DNA of 31,859 nt from WFZT01 sp964571845 (GCA_964571845.1 CAZNDM010000140.1:1-31859), one strand, 5' to 3'; shown: positions 7,731 to 15,846, counted from the stretch's first letter. The notes: generated from the sequence alone by a model not told the origin. A program made the numbers and translations.

Positions 7731-8183
7731 TTACTCTTCGATAGGCTTTATCTCCCAGATTTCCACAGCAACATCGTTCTCAAGAAACTCAGGCTCACCC
7801 ACCATTTCCGCTTTAAATCCAAGCCTTTTAAGGGCAGCAAACATCAGGGCGGTTGATATGTGTGGTGGCACCATTCCCTCTTTGATCAATCTTTCAGCTC
7901 CTGGTAGTATCACGGGTTTTCCCATCGTGTACTTCACGCGGGTCTCTGATTCCCGATCCACACGGATGTAATCCACATAGCCTACCTTTGCAAGGTAGTC
8001 CCCCAGATTCTTCAGTACGAGAAAAACATCGTCTGAATTTTCTGGATTGATCTCCTCCCAGATTTCATCGAGAACCACTTCACCGGATCTCCAGACCACA
8101 TCCCATGTTTCTTCCCCAAGTTTCTCATTCACCGCTTTGTAAATTCCGTACAGCTCAAGATCAAAAAACCTGTCATCAATCAT
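7731..8183 (-). CDS. Uncharacterised 150-residue protein, possibly V4R-like
   Basis: I do not recognise this protein with certainty. It is acidic, soluble in appearance, and has no signal peptide. Its layout resembles the V4R (4-vinyl reductase/hydrocarbon-binding) fold. An early helix contains VVWRSGEVVLDEIWEE, a middle part contains VLKNLGDYLAKVGYVDYIRV with beta strands, and the end reads PPHISTALMFAALKRLGFKAEMVGE followed by a final strand EIWEI. The Cys residues common near the end of V4R domains are absent. The ATG at 8183 follows AAAGGAGGT inside the FAD gene and overlaps it by 8 nt. It is the last gene of the glyA-tenA-FAD operon, so a role with those enzymes is likely but unknown. 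Confidence 0.75.
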   Translation of the reverse strand: MIDDRFFDLELYGIYKAVNEKLGEETWDVVWRSGEVVLDEIWEEINPENSDDVFLVLKNLGDYLAKVGYVDYIRVDRESETRVKYTMGKPVILPGAERLIKEGMVPPHISTALMFAALKRLGFKAEMVGEPEFLENDVAVEIWEIKPIEE

Positions 8184-9057
8184 TTAAAACCTCCTTTATC
8201 AATTTTTTTGCCAAAACGGGAATTGATCTGAACCCCATACACCCAAAACCTGCAAAGATAAAAAGATTCTCCATCTGCCCGGATCTCTTTACAGGATCCC
8301 TTGCTTCCATGCAAAGAGTTGACCATCCTCTCTCTAAACTTGCATCAAGAAGTCCAGGATGTGTATTTTCAAGGTAATCTGCGACTTTCGTATAAAAATC
8401 CTCGTCAACTCCCCTCGTTTTGTTCACGACATCTTCCCCTGGTTCAACCTCAACACCCTCCTGCTCCCGCAGAATAATTCTGTCTTCACCTTCGGGCTTG
8501 AGGACAAATTCATCATCGTAGAAAACGACCCTTGAAAAATGTCCGTGTGGTTTCAACAGTAGTGATCGTACCCACCTAAAACTTACACCATCCAGGTTCT
8601 CAAAATCTTTCAAAATAAACGGGGTTGAACCGCCAGCTGACACGATAAAAATATCGCCTTTAAAGATCCCCCGCCGGGTTTTAACTCCAAGGATTTTACT
8701 CCTGGAGTATTCGAAACCTACGAAGGGATTCATAACTTCAAACCTGACGCCCTCCTTTTCGAGCACTATGGATGTGTAATATGCGTAGTTGTAGCCATCC
8801 ACATAAATGCTCTGCCCCTTATCCCCCTTCAGGATATGTTCATAAACGAGGGGTTTGAAATAACCAAGTGTGTACTCTTCGATCTCTTTGTAAAATTCAA
8901 AAATTCCAGGCTCGTATGGGAAGATCCCGGTGGAATAACCTGTCTCACCACTTCCAACAAAATCTTTTTCAAGCACAGTAACATCAGCCTTTGCTTTTTT
9001 GAAAAAGTAAGCGAGTGTAACACCTGCATGACCTGCACCGACTATAACGACTTTCAT
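8176..9057 (-). CDS. FAD-dependent amine oxidase-like protein (DAO family)
   Basis: This 293-residue flavoprotein belongs to the DAO (glycine/D-amino acid oxidase) superfamily. The FAD-binding Rossmann motif is GAGHAG at residues 7-12, with the ribose-binding Glu in VTVLEKD. The stretch GSGETGYSTGIF takes the place of the usual Ser/Gly-rich FAD loop. The C-terminal FAD segment is NLFIFAGFGCMGF. It is shorter than the usual 360-400 residues and diverged. Candidate substrates are glycine or another small amine. A ThiO-like glycine oxidase role is suggested only by tenA and glyA next to it. The ATG overlaps the tenA stop as ATGA, and the gene overlaps its downstream partner by 8 nt. The family call is firm and the substrate is inference. 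Confidence 0.85.
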   Translation of the reverse strand: MKVVIVGAGHAGVTLAYFFKKAKADVTVLEKDFVGSGETGYSTGIFPYEPGIFEFYKEIEEYTLGYFKPLVYEHILKGDKGQSIYVDGYNYAYYTSIVLEKEGVRFEVMNPFVGFEYSRSKILGVKTRRGIFKGDIFIVSAGGSTPFILKDFENLDGVSFRWVRSLLLKPHGHFSRVVFYDDEFVLKPEGEDRIILREQEGVEVEPGEDVVNKTRGVDEDFYTKVADYLENTHPGLLDASLERGWSTLCMEARDPVKRSGQMENLFIFAGFGCMGFRSIPVLAKKLIKEVLND

Positions 9058-9731
9058 CTGCTGAAAATGTCCCTTATAAGCCCCTCTCTGAATGCGTTTT
9101 CCCAGAAGTACAGCTCAAATCTCAGACTTTCCCTGAAGACCTCATTTATGCGATCAAACTTTTTATCACCGACAGAATCGGAGAATCTATCCAGGAATTC
9201 TTTGAGTCTGGATGCGATCTCACCAAATTCACTCGAAGAATAGGTTTCAATCCAGTCCCTGTATATTTTGTTCTCTGGCATACCTTTTCCCTTGAGAAAT
9301 TTACCGATCTCCCAGTAACTGTACTCACAGGGGAAAAGAGAGGCTATTATTTCGACAATATCACCCTCGTATGCGGTTTTGATCAAAAAGTTCGTATAGG
9401 AGAGTGTTAAAACTGTGGGGTCGTGCATCTCAAGCTCCTGTCGGGAAATTCCAAGATTCTCGCATGTCCTGCGGTGGAGCTCCATTTCAAAAGTCATTGT
9501 GGAATGCAGGAATTCAGCAAAAAATTTCTGTAAATCCTCAAAGGGTGCCTTAGCTGAAGCTATTGCAAGAACACGGGAATATTCCTTCAAATAGAAGTAA
9601 TCCTCTTTGAGGAAAAACACATACTTACTGACCGGCAGGGTACCGTCACCTATACCCCGTACAAAAGGGTGAGTGAACAGACTTTTCCATGTAATTTCAT
9701 TCTCTTTTATCAGTTTATCAGAAAGCTTCAT
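9054..9731 (-). CDS. tenA: TenA family thiaminase II / aminopyrimidine aminohydrolase
   Basis: TenA enzymes hydrolyse thiamin or, more often, salvage the degraded aminopyrimidine for thiamin synthesis. This 225-residue protein carries HPFVRGIGDGTLP and LKEDYFYLKEY near the N-terminus. The catalytic set lines up well with the Bacillus enzyme: Asp44, Tyr47, Tyr112, Cys135 (in FPCEYSY), Tyr139, and a C-terminal Glu at 206 in FELYFWE. It is therefore the Cys-containing class and looks active. The ATG overlaps the glyA stop by 4 nt (ATGA), and its own stop overlaps the FAD gene the same way. I saw no TPP riboswitch upstream of the operon. Confidence 0.93.
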   Translation of the reverse strand: MKLSDKLIKENEITWKSLFTHPFVRGIGDGTLPVSKYVFFLKEDYFYLKEYSRVLAIASAKAPFEDLQKFFAEFLHSTMTFEMELHRRTCENLGISRQELEMHDPTVLTLSYTNFLIKTAYEGDIVEIIASLFPCEYSYWEIGKFLKGKGMPENKIYRDWIETYSSSEFGEIASRLKEFLDRFSDSVGDKKFDRINEVFRESLRFELYFWENAFREGLIRDIFSR

Positions 9732-11011
9732 CCATTACTCTCCAGAACCTTCTCCATATTTTCAATCCTCTCCTGATAGAGAGGGAAGGCTCTCACAAGC
9801 TCTTCAACCCTGGCTTTTGCCTTTTTCTTTACATCAGAATCGTCAGGGTGTTTAAGAACATCGGCGATGATGCTGCCGATCACTTTCATCTCCTCAACTC
9901 CCATCCCCCTTGTCGTAATTGCAGGAACCCCTATCCTGATACCACTCGTAACTGTTGGTTTCTCCGGATCATAGGGGATGGAATTCTTATTGACCGTGAT
10001 ATTAACTTCAGCCAGAAGTGCTTCAGCCACATTCCCTGTCATTCCCACACTTCTCGTATCAACAAGCATGAGGTGATTATCTGTCCCGCCTGAGACGAGT
10101 CTCAGTCCTCCTGAAAGTAATGTATCAGCAAGGGCTTTTGCGTTTTCAACTATTTTCTTCTGATACTCCTTAAATTCAGGTGTCATAGCTTCTTTAAAGG
10201 CAACGGCTTTGGCAGCTATCACATGCTCGAGGGGACCGCCCTGCATTCCCGGAAAAACAGCCTTATCAATAACCCGGGCAAACTCCTTTTTCGTAAGAAT
10301 CAGACCGCCTCTCGGACCCCTGAGGGTTTTGTGGGTTGTGGATGTAACAAAATGAGCATAGGGAACCGGATCCGGATGAACCCTGCCAACCACGAGACCT
10401 GCAATGTGGGCGATATCAGCCATCAGATACGCTCCCACACTGTCTGCAATCTCTCTGAACCGCGCAAAATCTATTTTTCGGGGATAGGCAGAATAACCTG
10501 TGATGATCAGCTTCGGTCTGTACTCCCTTGCAAGCTTTGCAACCTCGTCAAAGTCAATCAGCTCTGTCTGTCTGTTAACACCGTAATAAACCACATTGTA
10601 GAGTTTACCGGAGAAGGACACCCGACTACCATGCGAGAGGTGTCCACCACAGGAGAGGTCCATTGACAGGATGGTATCCCCGGGTTTCAACACTGCAAAA
10701 TAAACAGCCATATTAGCCTGGGAACCTGCATGAGGTTGGACATTGGCATGCTCTGCTCCAAACAGCTTCTTGGCTCTTTCAATAGCGAGTGTCTCAACAA
10801 CATCAACAAACTCACATCCACCGTAATACCTCTTGCCGGGATAACCTTCCGCATACTTGTTTGTTAAAACACTTCCCAGAGCCGCGAGAACCGCATCAGA
10901 TGTGAAATTCTCTGAAGCTATTAGCTCGAGACCCCCACTCTGTCTTTTTGTCTCATTCAAAATTGCCTCAAACACTTCCCTATCTGTTTTGAAAAGCTTC
11001 TCCTCAAACAT
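9728..11011 (-). CDS. glyA: Serine hydroxymethyltransferase
   Basis: GlyA interconverts serine and glycine and charges tetrahydrofolate with a one-carbon unit. The PLP-binding Lys is at 228 in THKTLRGPRGG. Other family landmarks are LIASENFTS, NKYAEGYPGKRYYGGCE, NVQPHAGSQANMAVY and MADIAHIAGLV. The frame stays open upstream to a TTG at 11074, but the ATG at 11011 has GGAGGT 4 nt upstream and begins with the normal family N-terminus. I therefore use a 427-residue protein. It heads a four-gene operon with tenA, an FAD oxidase-like gene and a V4R-like gene. Only a -10-like TATGAT (11035-11030) is visible upstream, so the promoter is unresolved. Confidence 0.97.
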   Translation of the reverse strand: MFEEKLFKTDREVFEAILNETKRQSGGLELIASENFTSDAVLAALGSVLTNKYAEGYPGKRYYGGCEFVDVVETLAIERAKKLFGAEHANVQPHAGSQANMAVYFAVLKPGDTILSMDLSCGGHLSHGSRVSFSGKLYNVVYYGVNRQTELIDFDEVAKLAREYRPKLIITGYSAYPRKIDFARFREIADSVGAYLMADIAHIAGLVVGRVHPDPVPYAHFVTSTTHKTLRGPRGGLILTKKEFARVIDKAVFPGMQGGPLEHVIAAKAVAFKEAMTPEFKEYQKKIVENAKALADTLLSGGLRLVSGGTDNHLMLVDTRSVGMTGNVAEALLAEVNITVNKNSIPYDPEKPTVTSGIRIGVPAITTRGMGVEEMKVIGSIIADVLKHPDDSDVKKKAKARVEELVRAFPLYQERIENMEKVLESNG

Positions 11012-11321
11012 CTCAACCTCCGGTCTAATATCATAATGGATAATTTCCGAGAGTAACATCAGGAAACAGTACAATCCAGTTGATGACTTCCTTCTGCACT
11101 ACCAGAAATTTGAGCATTAAAAAACCGAGACTATTCGAAAATTACATATGCAATCATTATACCCCTCTTTTTGCAAGAAAAACCCCTCATATTTCCCCTC
11201 TTCCAACGCAAGAATGTCCACTCCGGCCACCTCTCCCGCTTGCAGGAGAGGATTGTGGGTTCGAACACAGCCACAAATGCGCCTGTGGAAACTGAAATGC
11301 GGTGAGTATATCATTAAAACG
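11012..11321. other. Divergent intergenic gap between glyA and the DUF3343-like gene
   Basis: This 310-nt gap separates glyA (minus) from the plus-strand gene. It holds the glyA Shine-Dalgarno site and a hairpin at 11230-11251. A T-loop-like GGTTCGAAC at about 11258-11266 does not form a tRNA arm. Open frames across it have no Shine-Dalgarno, and their peptides look like translated repeat DNA. Confidence 0.55.
11230..11251. repeat. Palindromic intergenic element
   Basis: CCTCTCC (11230-11236) pairs with GGAGAGG (11245-11251). Across a single mismatch, GC and GC extend the stem to a TT loop. The motif CTCTCCCGCTTGC...GAGAG resembles the REP-like palindromes found between genes in many bacteria. 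Only this one clear copy is in the window. Confidence 0.5.
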
Positions 11322-11663
11322 ATGAGGATTAACATTAAAAACTTCATAACAAATCTGCCACACATTCACATTGGTATTAAACTCCATTTTAACTACCTCT
11401 GTGCCAGCCTGAAAGGAGAGCTCAAAAAACTCGATTACTGCATAGCCTTCCCTTCGATCGAAGAGGGCATCAAGGCTTTAAAAAGGATAGAAAAACCTTG
11501 TATTTCGATTCCCATACCTGACGAAATCATGGAAGAATGTGGAATTGCAATCCTCTGCGACGAAGAAAATTTGAAACCGACCCTCGAAAAACTGGGTGAT
11601 GTAAAAATTCTTGGTATCTATCGCAGAAAGAGCGGAAAATTTACAGAGAAGATCTCGATTTGA
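11322..11663 (+). CDS. DUF3343-like protein (putative Se/S-carrier-like)
   Basis: The last 80 or so residues match the pattern of DUF3343: YCIAFPSIEEGIKALK, then ISIPIP, then the Cys-containing EECGIAIL, and finally LGDVKILGIYR. The family is described as putative selenium/sulfur-carrier-like, but its role is not proven. The start is uncertain. The ATG at 11322 has no Shine-Dalgarno and adds about 35 residues not typical of the family. A good AAAGGAG at 11412-11418 sits where a shorter protein would begin, yet no usual start codon follows it. The gene may be using a rare start or decaying. It is the only plus-strand gene here, and its end overlaps the kdsB end by 23 nt. Confidence 0.6.
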   Translation: MRINIKNFITNLPHIHIGIKLHFNYLCASLKGELKKLDYCIAFPSIEEGIKALKRIEKPCISIPIPDEIMEECGIAILCDEENLKPTLEKLGDVKILGIYRRKSGKFTEKISI

Positions 11664-12357
11664 GAATTTCTTCAACCTTTTTAATGTCATCCGGATAATC
11701 GACAGAATGACTGTCGAAGTTCACCTCAACAACCTTAATTTTCATTCCATTTTCAAGAGCCCTGAGCTGTTCAAGCTTCTCTATTTTCTCAAGTCTTCCC
11801 TGCGGAAGTGAGACAAACCTTTCGAGACTCTTTTTCCAGAATACATATATCCCTATGTGTTTCAGATATACTTTTTCGATTTTATCCCTGTAGTGAGGAA
11901 TAAGTGATCTCGAAAAATAGAGGGCAAAACCGTTTACATCAGTAACGACAAAAACACTGCCAGGGTCATTTACCTGAGTTTCATTCACCCTTTTAACGGG
12001 AGTCACGATATCCACTTCTTCATCCAGTTTTAGAGTCAGTGTGTCAAGCAATTTTCCATCAATTAAAGGTTCATCTCCCTGGAGATTGACAACAATCTCG
12101 TGGGGGTATCGTTTTGCTACAAAGTGGACTCTGTCTGTCCCAGAAGGCAGATCTGATGGCGTTAGGTGACATTCCACAAGGTCGTTTACAGCCTTACAGA
12201 TACGATCGTCGTCTGTTGCGACAACCACGGTTGAGTTGCTCTTCATTGCTCCTTCAACGACCCATCTGATCATGGGTTTACCGAGTATAGGAGCAAGCGG
12301 CTTGCCGGGAAATCTTGAAGAGCCGTATCTTGCCGGAATTACTGTCAAAACCCTCAT
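11641..12357 (-). CDS. kdsB: 3-deoxy-manno-octulosonate cytidylyltransferase (CMP-KDO synthetase)
   Basis: KdsB activates KDO with CTP for lipopolysaccharide core synthesis in the cytoplasm. The 238-residue protein has the nucleotidyltransferase start VIPARYGSSRFPGKPLAPI. It continues with VVVATDDDRI (about 44-53), SGTDRV (72-77), VVNLQGDEPLI (89-99), and the later KHIGIYVF and LEQLRALENG stretch, all hallmarks of KdsB. Length is normal. It overlaps plsC by 4 nt (ATGA) and closes the envelope operon. Its presence is good evidence that the cell makes a KDO-containing outer-membrane glycolipid. Confidence 0.96.
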   Translation of the reverse strand: MRVLTVIPARYGSSRFPGKPLAPILGKPMIRWVVEGAMKSNSTVVVATDDDRICKAVNDLVECHLTPSDLPSGTDRVHFVAKRYPHEIVVNLQGDEPLIDGKLLDTLTLKLDEEVDIVTPVKRVNETQVNDPGSVFVVTDVNGFALYFSRSLIPHYRDKIEKVYLKHIGIYVFWKKSLERFVSLPQGRLEKIEKLEQLRALENGMKIKVVEVNFDSHSVDYPDDIKKVEEILKSRSSL

Positions 12358-13070
12358 TTCGAAAGCTCTGTTTCCACGATCTTTCTAAATTCCTCAGCGA
12401 GCTCTTTGTAATCCCTTCCCTTTATCTCAATGGGTTTGTGAACCACGAGCTCAACTGTTCCGGGAGTTATTGCAAGACTGCCTTTAGGCAAAATCTTTTC
12501 AGTGCCCTTGATGGTTATTGGGAGTAAGCGAAGATTGTGATCAACTGCGAGCCTGAACGCCCCGGTCTTCAAAGGCAAAAGTTTCTCTCCTCTCCCCCTC
12601 GTTCCCTCGGGGAATATCAACACAGAAAATCCATCCTTCTTCAGTTTATCCATCTGAGATTTAATCAGAGAATATGCCTCTCCCTTCGGCGCGTTCCTGT
12701 CAATAACAATTGAAACTTTGCGCAAAAACCACCCAAAAATCGGTGTCTTCGTGAGTTCCTTTTTCGCAACTGGCTTGACGGCTTTGAACGGCAACTTGGA
12801 TAGTGCAACGACATCGTAGTGACTCCTGTGATTTGTAACAACCACATAACTTTCAGAAAAGTCAACGGGATACTCGTACCTTATTTTTACCTTCAGGAAA
12901 CTGGCATACCTGATAATGGTCAGCCATATTATGCCGAGTTTGAGTGAAATCTTGCCGCTCCTGTCAAAGGGAAGCACGAGCGGGAAGATGAGTCCAAGAA
13001 TCAGCACAGTCGTAACGATTATCACCAGATAGACATAAATTCTGTAAATTCCAAGCAGTATCTTTTTCAT
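12354..13070 (-). CDS. plsC: 1-acyl-sn-glycerol-3-phosphate acyltransferase
   Basis: PlsC-type enzymes acylate lysophosphatidic acid to phosphatidic acid at the inner membrane. This 238-residue protein has one hydrophobic anchor near residues 9-34. The acyltransferase motifs follow in order: HX4D as His81-Asp86 in NHRSHYD, the GWFLRKVSIVIDR block at 113-125, FPEGTR at 153-158, and a later block with LPITIKG. All catalytic residues are intact. It overlaps rqcH upstream and kdsB downstream as ATGA. It could also acylate another lysolipid, but the motifs fit the general PlsC role. Confidence 0.92.
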   Translation of the reverse strand: MKKILLGIYRIYVYLVIIVTTVLILGLIFPLVLPFDRSGKISLKLGIIWLTIIRYASFLKVKIRYEYPVDFSESYVVVTNHRSHYDVVALSKLPFKAVKPVAKKELTKTPIFGWFLRKVSIVIDRNAPKGEAYSLIKSQMDKLKKDGFSVLIFPEGTRGRGEKLLPLKTGAFRLAVDHNLRLLPITIKGTEKILPKGSLAITPGTVELVVHKPIEIKGRDYKELAEEFRKIVETELSK

Positions 13071-14404
13071 TCCAATCTCACCTCAACTGTTTTTAAAATT
13101 TTCGAAATCAAGACCTGACCCGGGGCATCTCCCCTTTTCAAATACTTTTTCAGTGTTACAATCACTCTGCCTTTCAGATCCTTTGAAGCTTTACTTTTTT
13201 GAAGCGCAAGACGAGCGGCAAACTCAAGATCAGAGTCTGACACGGGCTTCTTGCCGGTCTTTATTATAACATGCGATCCCGGTGAGTTCTCTGCGTGGAG
13301 AAAGTAGTCCTCGGGAGAAGCAATTTTGAATGTAACGATCTCGTTGCCTCTGGCATTCTTTCCCCTGTACACCACAAAGCCGCCGGGAGAGATAAACTTT
13401 TCGTAGGATACACCTTCACCCTCATCATGTTTTTCACCTATCCCATTATCCATGCCTTCGGTCCTGAGTTTTTTGAGGATCGTCTGGTACCCTCTTTTGA
13501 ATTTTTTATACTTTTTGAAAAATTCTTCTGCGGCATCAGAAGGTTTCTCCTTTTTTCTGGCGCGAAATTCCTTTCCCTCGACTCTCACAACGATAAAGTC
13601 TTCATCCTGCTCAAATTCGCCAAGAAGTACTTTCTCGCCTGCAATTCTATAGAGATCAAAATCCCTGACCTTTTCGAGTTCTTTAACAAGCCTGTCCAGA
13701 GCGGTTTTCTCTTCCTGATCCCTGGATTCTGATCTTCCGAAGTAAAAGTCGAGCAGGGCTGAGTAGGAAGGGAAATACTTTTTTGCACCACACTCAAGCT
13801 CCACAGGTGAATAAATATCTTTGTCAGCGCAATAAAGTGCGATCGTTTCATTCAAAGCGAGATAAAGCTTCTCTCCATAGGGAGGAGTCAGCCATGGAAT
13901 GAGCTCTGCGAGTTTTTCGATATTCTTTTCAGGATCGAAGGGTCTCGGCGGCGGTGGTGTGTAATTAAGTCCCGGAACCACAGGTCTTACCTCTGATTCT
14001 GGCACTTTCCTGTAAACATCGAGAATCTTCCCGTCTTCACTCACAAGGATCAAATTGGCGTGTTTCCCGGTCAACTCCACTGCGAGAACAAGCTTTCTGA
14101 TCCCCCTATCTTTTGAAAATATCAGATACATCAACCTGTCCCATTTCTTTACCCGAACATTCACAAGGACGAATCCGCTGAGGAATTTATCAAAACCACT
14201 TTCTTCGCTGTCCGGATCACGCTCTGTAAGATGAATGCGATATTTTACAGGATCGAGAGAAATCAGGATCTTCTCACCTCTATCAAAAAGAAGCAAAAAA
14301 TCCCTCTTTTTCTGAAAAATTTTCTTCAGTTTTCGACCCTTAAGTTTTTCAAGCTCTCTTTTGATAATAATGGCATCTATATCCGAGAATTTTTGGCGTT
14401 TCAT
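13067..14404 (-). CDS. rqcH: NFACT family protein (RqcH-like), short form
   Basis: RqcH binds stalled 50S subunits and recruits tRNA-Ala to add alanine tails in ribosome rescue. The N-terminal NFACT domain covers roughly residues 1-200, with the Asp-Arg pair (about 89-90 from this start, in KKWDRLMYL) corresponding to residues needed for tailing, and VELTGKHANLIL. The C-terminal NFACT-R domain has SPGGFVVYRGKNARGNE and YFLHAENSPGSHVII. At 445 residues it is clearly shorter than the usual 550-580, mainly in the middle coiled-coil region. I use the ATG at 14404 (TGATG with the upstream stop); a TTG lies one codon earlier. It sits among envelope genes, not translation genes. Confidence 0.88.
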   Translation of the reverse strand: MKRQKFSDIDAIIIKRELEKLKGRKLKKIFQKKRDFLLLFDRGEKILISLDPVKYRIHLTERDPDSEESGFDKFLSGFVLVNVRVKKWDRLMYLIFSKDRGIRKLVLAVELTGKHANLILVSEDGKILDVYRKVPESEVRPVVPGLNYTPPPPRPFDPEKNIEKLAELIPWLTPPYGEKLYLALNETIALYCADKDIYSPVELECGAKKYFPSYSALLDFYFGRSESRDQEEKTALDRLVKELEKVRDFDLYRIAGEKVLLGEFEQDEDFIVVRVEGKEFRARKKEKPSDAAEEFFKKYKKFKRGYQTILKKLRTEGMDNGIGEKHDEGEGVSYEKFISPGGFVVYRGKNARGNEIVTFKIASPEDYFLHAENSPGSHVIIKTGKKPVSDSDLEFAARLALQKSKASKDLKGRVIVTLKKYLKRGDAPGQVLISKILKTVEVRLE

Positions 14405-15210
14405 CAAAAAGTATGGAATCTATACATAAGTGAGACAGAAATCAATGGGGGGTAATCTACCTTTCTTCCTGTAAAAATGTATGGCACATATCCCATGAGA
14501 CGGGGGTCAAGCTGAAACTCGGCGAGAAAATCAGAGTACTCCACGCCAATCCCCCATCTTTTAACGACATAAGTGGTATCCTCTTCGTACACAAAATCAC
14601 CTGAGATTTCCAGATAAAGCCAGTCAAAGACCGGAAAATATCCTCCAGCTGTTATGCTTATATTTTTTTCTGAACTTCCACCAATTCCGGCAAAAAATAC
14701 GCGATTTTCAGTTGGAGCAATCATGAGGTCAAGGAGCGCCGTAACAGAGTCACGGGTCAAATTTACCCACACACCAAACATCTTCTGACTGCTAATTTCT
14801 CTTTCGAACTTTAAATTTAGATCCCTGAAGTCCCCGTCCTCAAGAGATCCTGAGACATCCAGTCTGGAAAAAGGGGTACTGTAACCCAGCGCAATAACCC
14901 CACCCCATGAATTGTGAGAATAGCTACCAAGAACAGCAAGATCCAGGAATCCCCGGGTTAAATTAAATCCAGAATAGATCGTACCTTCCCTCATCCAAAG
15001 AGAAGTTCCCCTGTCTTTTCGGAATTTGTAAAGGAATCTGACTTCCTCACTCCCTGTCGAGATAAAGTTTGAATAACCATTTATGGAGGATGGAAAAACT
15101 TCGAGGTTCAGGAAGCTGTTTAAAAATATCCTCGATTTACCGAGTGAGCTATAACTCTGAGCAAAAAGGAAAAAGGGGAGCAGAATTGCGATTATCTTCA
15201 CTTTTCCCAT
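14404..15210 (-). CDS. Predicted outer-membrane beta-barrel protein
   Basis: I do not recognise a named family. The 268-residue protein has a Sec signal peptide (about 1-20, ending near FAQS). After it come many alternating polar/hydrophobic strands, and it ends in a phenylalanine (MYRFHTF), the pattern of an outer-membrane barrel assembled by BamA. There are no cysteines. It starts 15 nt after the small lipoprotein gene, behind a G-rich GGGGGAG site, and its stop overlaps the rqcH start by one base. The pair of lipoprotein and barrel at the head of an envelope operon suggests that they work together. The function is unknown. Confidence 0.75.
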   Translation of the reverse strand: MGKVKIIAILLPFFLFAQSYSSLGKSRIFLNSFLNLEVFPSSINGYSNFISTGSEEVRFLYKFRKDRGTSLWMREGTIYSGFNLTRGFLDLAVLGSYSHNSWGGVIALGYSTPFSRLDVSGSLEDGDFRDLNLKFEREISSQKMFGVWVNLTRDSVTALLDLMIAPTENRVFFAGIGGSSEKNISITAGGYFPVFDWLYLEISGDFVYEEDTTYVVKRWGIGVEYSDFLAEFQLDPRLMGYVPYIFTGRKVDYPPLISVSLMYRFHTF

Positions 15211-15225
15211 CTGCTCCCCCCGAAT

Positions 15226-15810
15226 TTACGAATGGATAAACAGGGTTATAAAGTAGTTGTAGTTTGTTACCACAATAAGAAATGCGTTTGTATTGACACC
15301 CTGTGCCTTCACATAGACATAAAATTTACCGTCACCCATAACGATCTGATCCACGAAGAACTGCAGGAGGCCGTTCATGTCAAAGAAATCCATCCAGTTG
15401 TTACTGTTAACCTGGATTGTGTCCATTGGTGGGATAATAATTGACCCGAGCAGGGTCGCACTATCTGCTACATTACCGCTCGTAAGTGTGGAATCATCTG
15501 AAAAATAAACATAAAAGGCGGCAGTATCCTGACCAAGATTAAATATAATCGCTGAGGCGGAATCGGGTCTTAAACTATCAACATTATTCACATACTCCTG
15601 CCAGTTCTCCAGCACACTGTCCATGTCAACATAAACCTTCAAAAAACCCGAATCAGGTGTCATAACGGCTTTCCCGGTACTTTCCATCTGTACACTGTCA
15701 ACAACTCCAATGGTTGCAGGGATAGCAATGGGCAAATTTACCTCAGTACATCCCCAGAAAAGAAGCCCAGCAACAAGGGCTGTGAATCCGACACTCATTA
15801 GTTTGCGCAT
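15226..15810 (-). CDS. Small predicted lipoprotein
   Basis: This 194-residue protein is of unknown function. It has a hydrophobic signal ending in LLFWGC, where the Cys (about residue 21) would be lipidated. The lipobox is not ideal. The mature part is acidic, rich in Asp, Ser and Asn, and probably beta-rich, as for a periplasmic or surface protein. An ATG at 15816 is only 2 nt from GGAGGT, while the ATG at 15810 has an 8-nt spacer, so I choose 15810. A strong promoter lies about 40 nt upstream. It leads the operon with the barrel protein, rqcH, plsC and kdsB. Confidence 0.75.
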   Translation of the reverse strand: MRKLMSVGFTALVAGLLFWGCTEVNLPIAIPATIGVVDSVQMESTGKAVMTPDSGFLKVYVDMDSVLENWQEYVNNVDSLRPDSASAIIFNLGQDTAAFYVYFSDDSTLTSGNVADSATLLGSIIIPPMDTIQVNSNNWMDFFDMNGLLQFFVDQIVMGDGKFYVYVKAQGVNTNAFLIVVTNYNYFITLFIHS

Positions 15811-15846
15811 GCTCATCGACCTCCCAGGTTTTATGTTTGCTCTGAA

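Noticed and set aside
11012..11140. TPP or glycine riboswitch upstream of the glyA-tenA operon
   Set aside because: I looked for the conserved CUGAGA and related cores and for tandem glycine aptamers and saw neither.
11251..11275. tRNA-like T-loop GGTTCGAAC
   Set aside because: The flanking five bases do not pair as a T-arm and no acceptor, D or anticodon arm is found around it.
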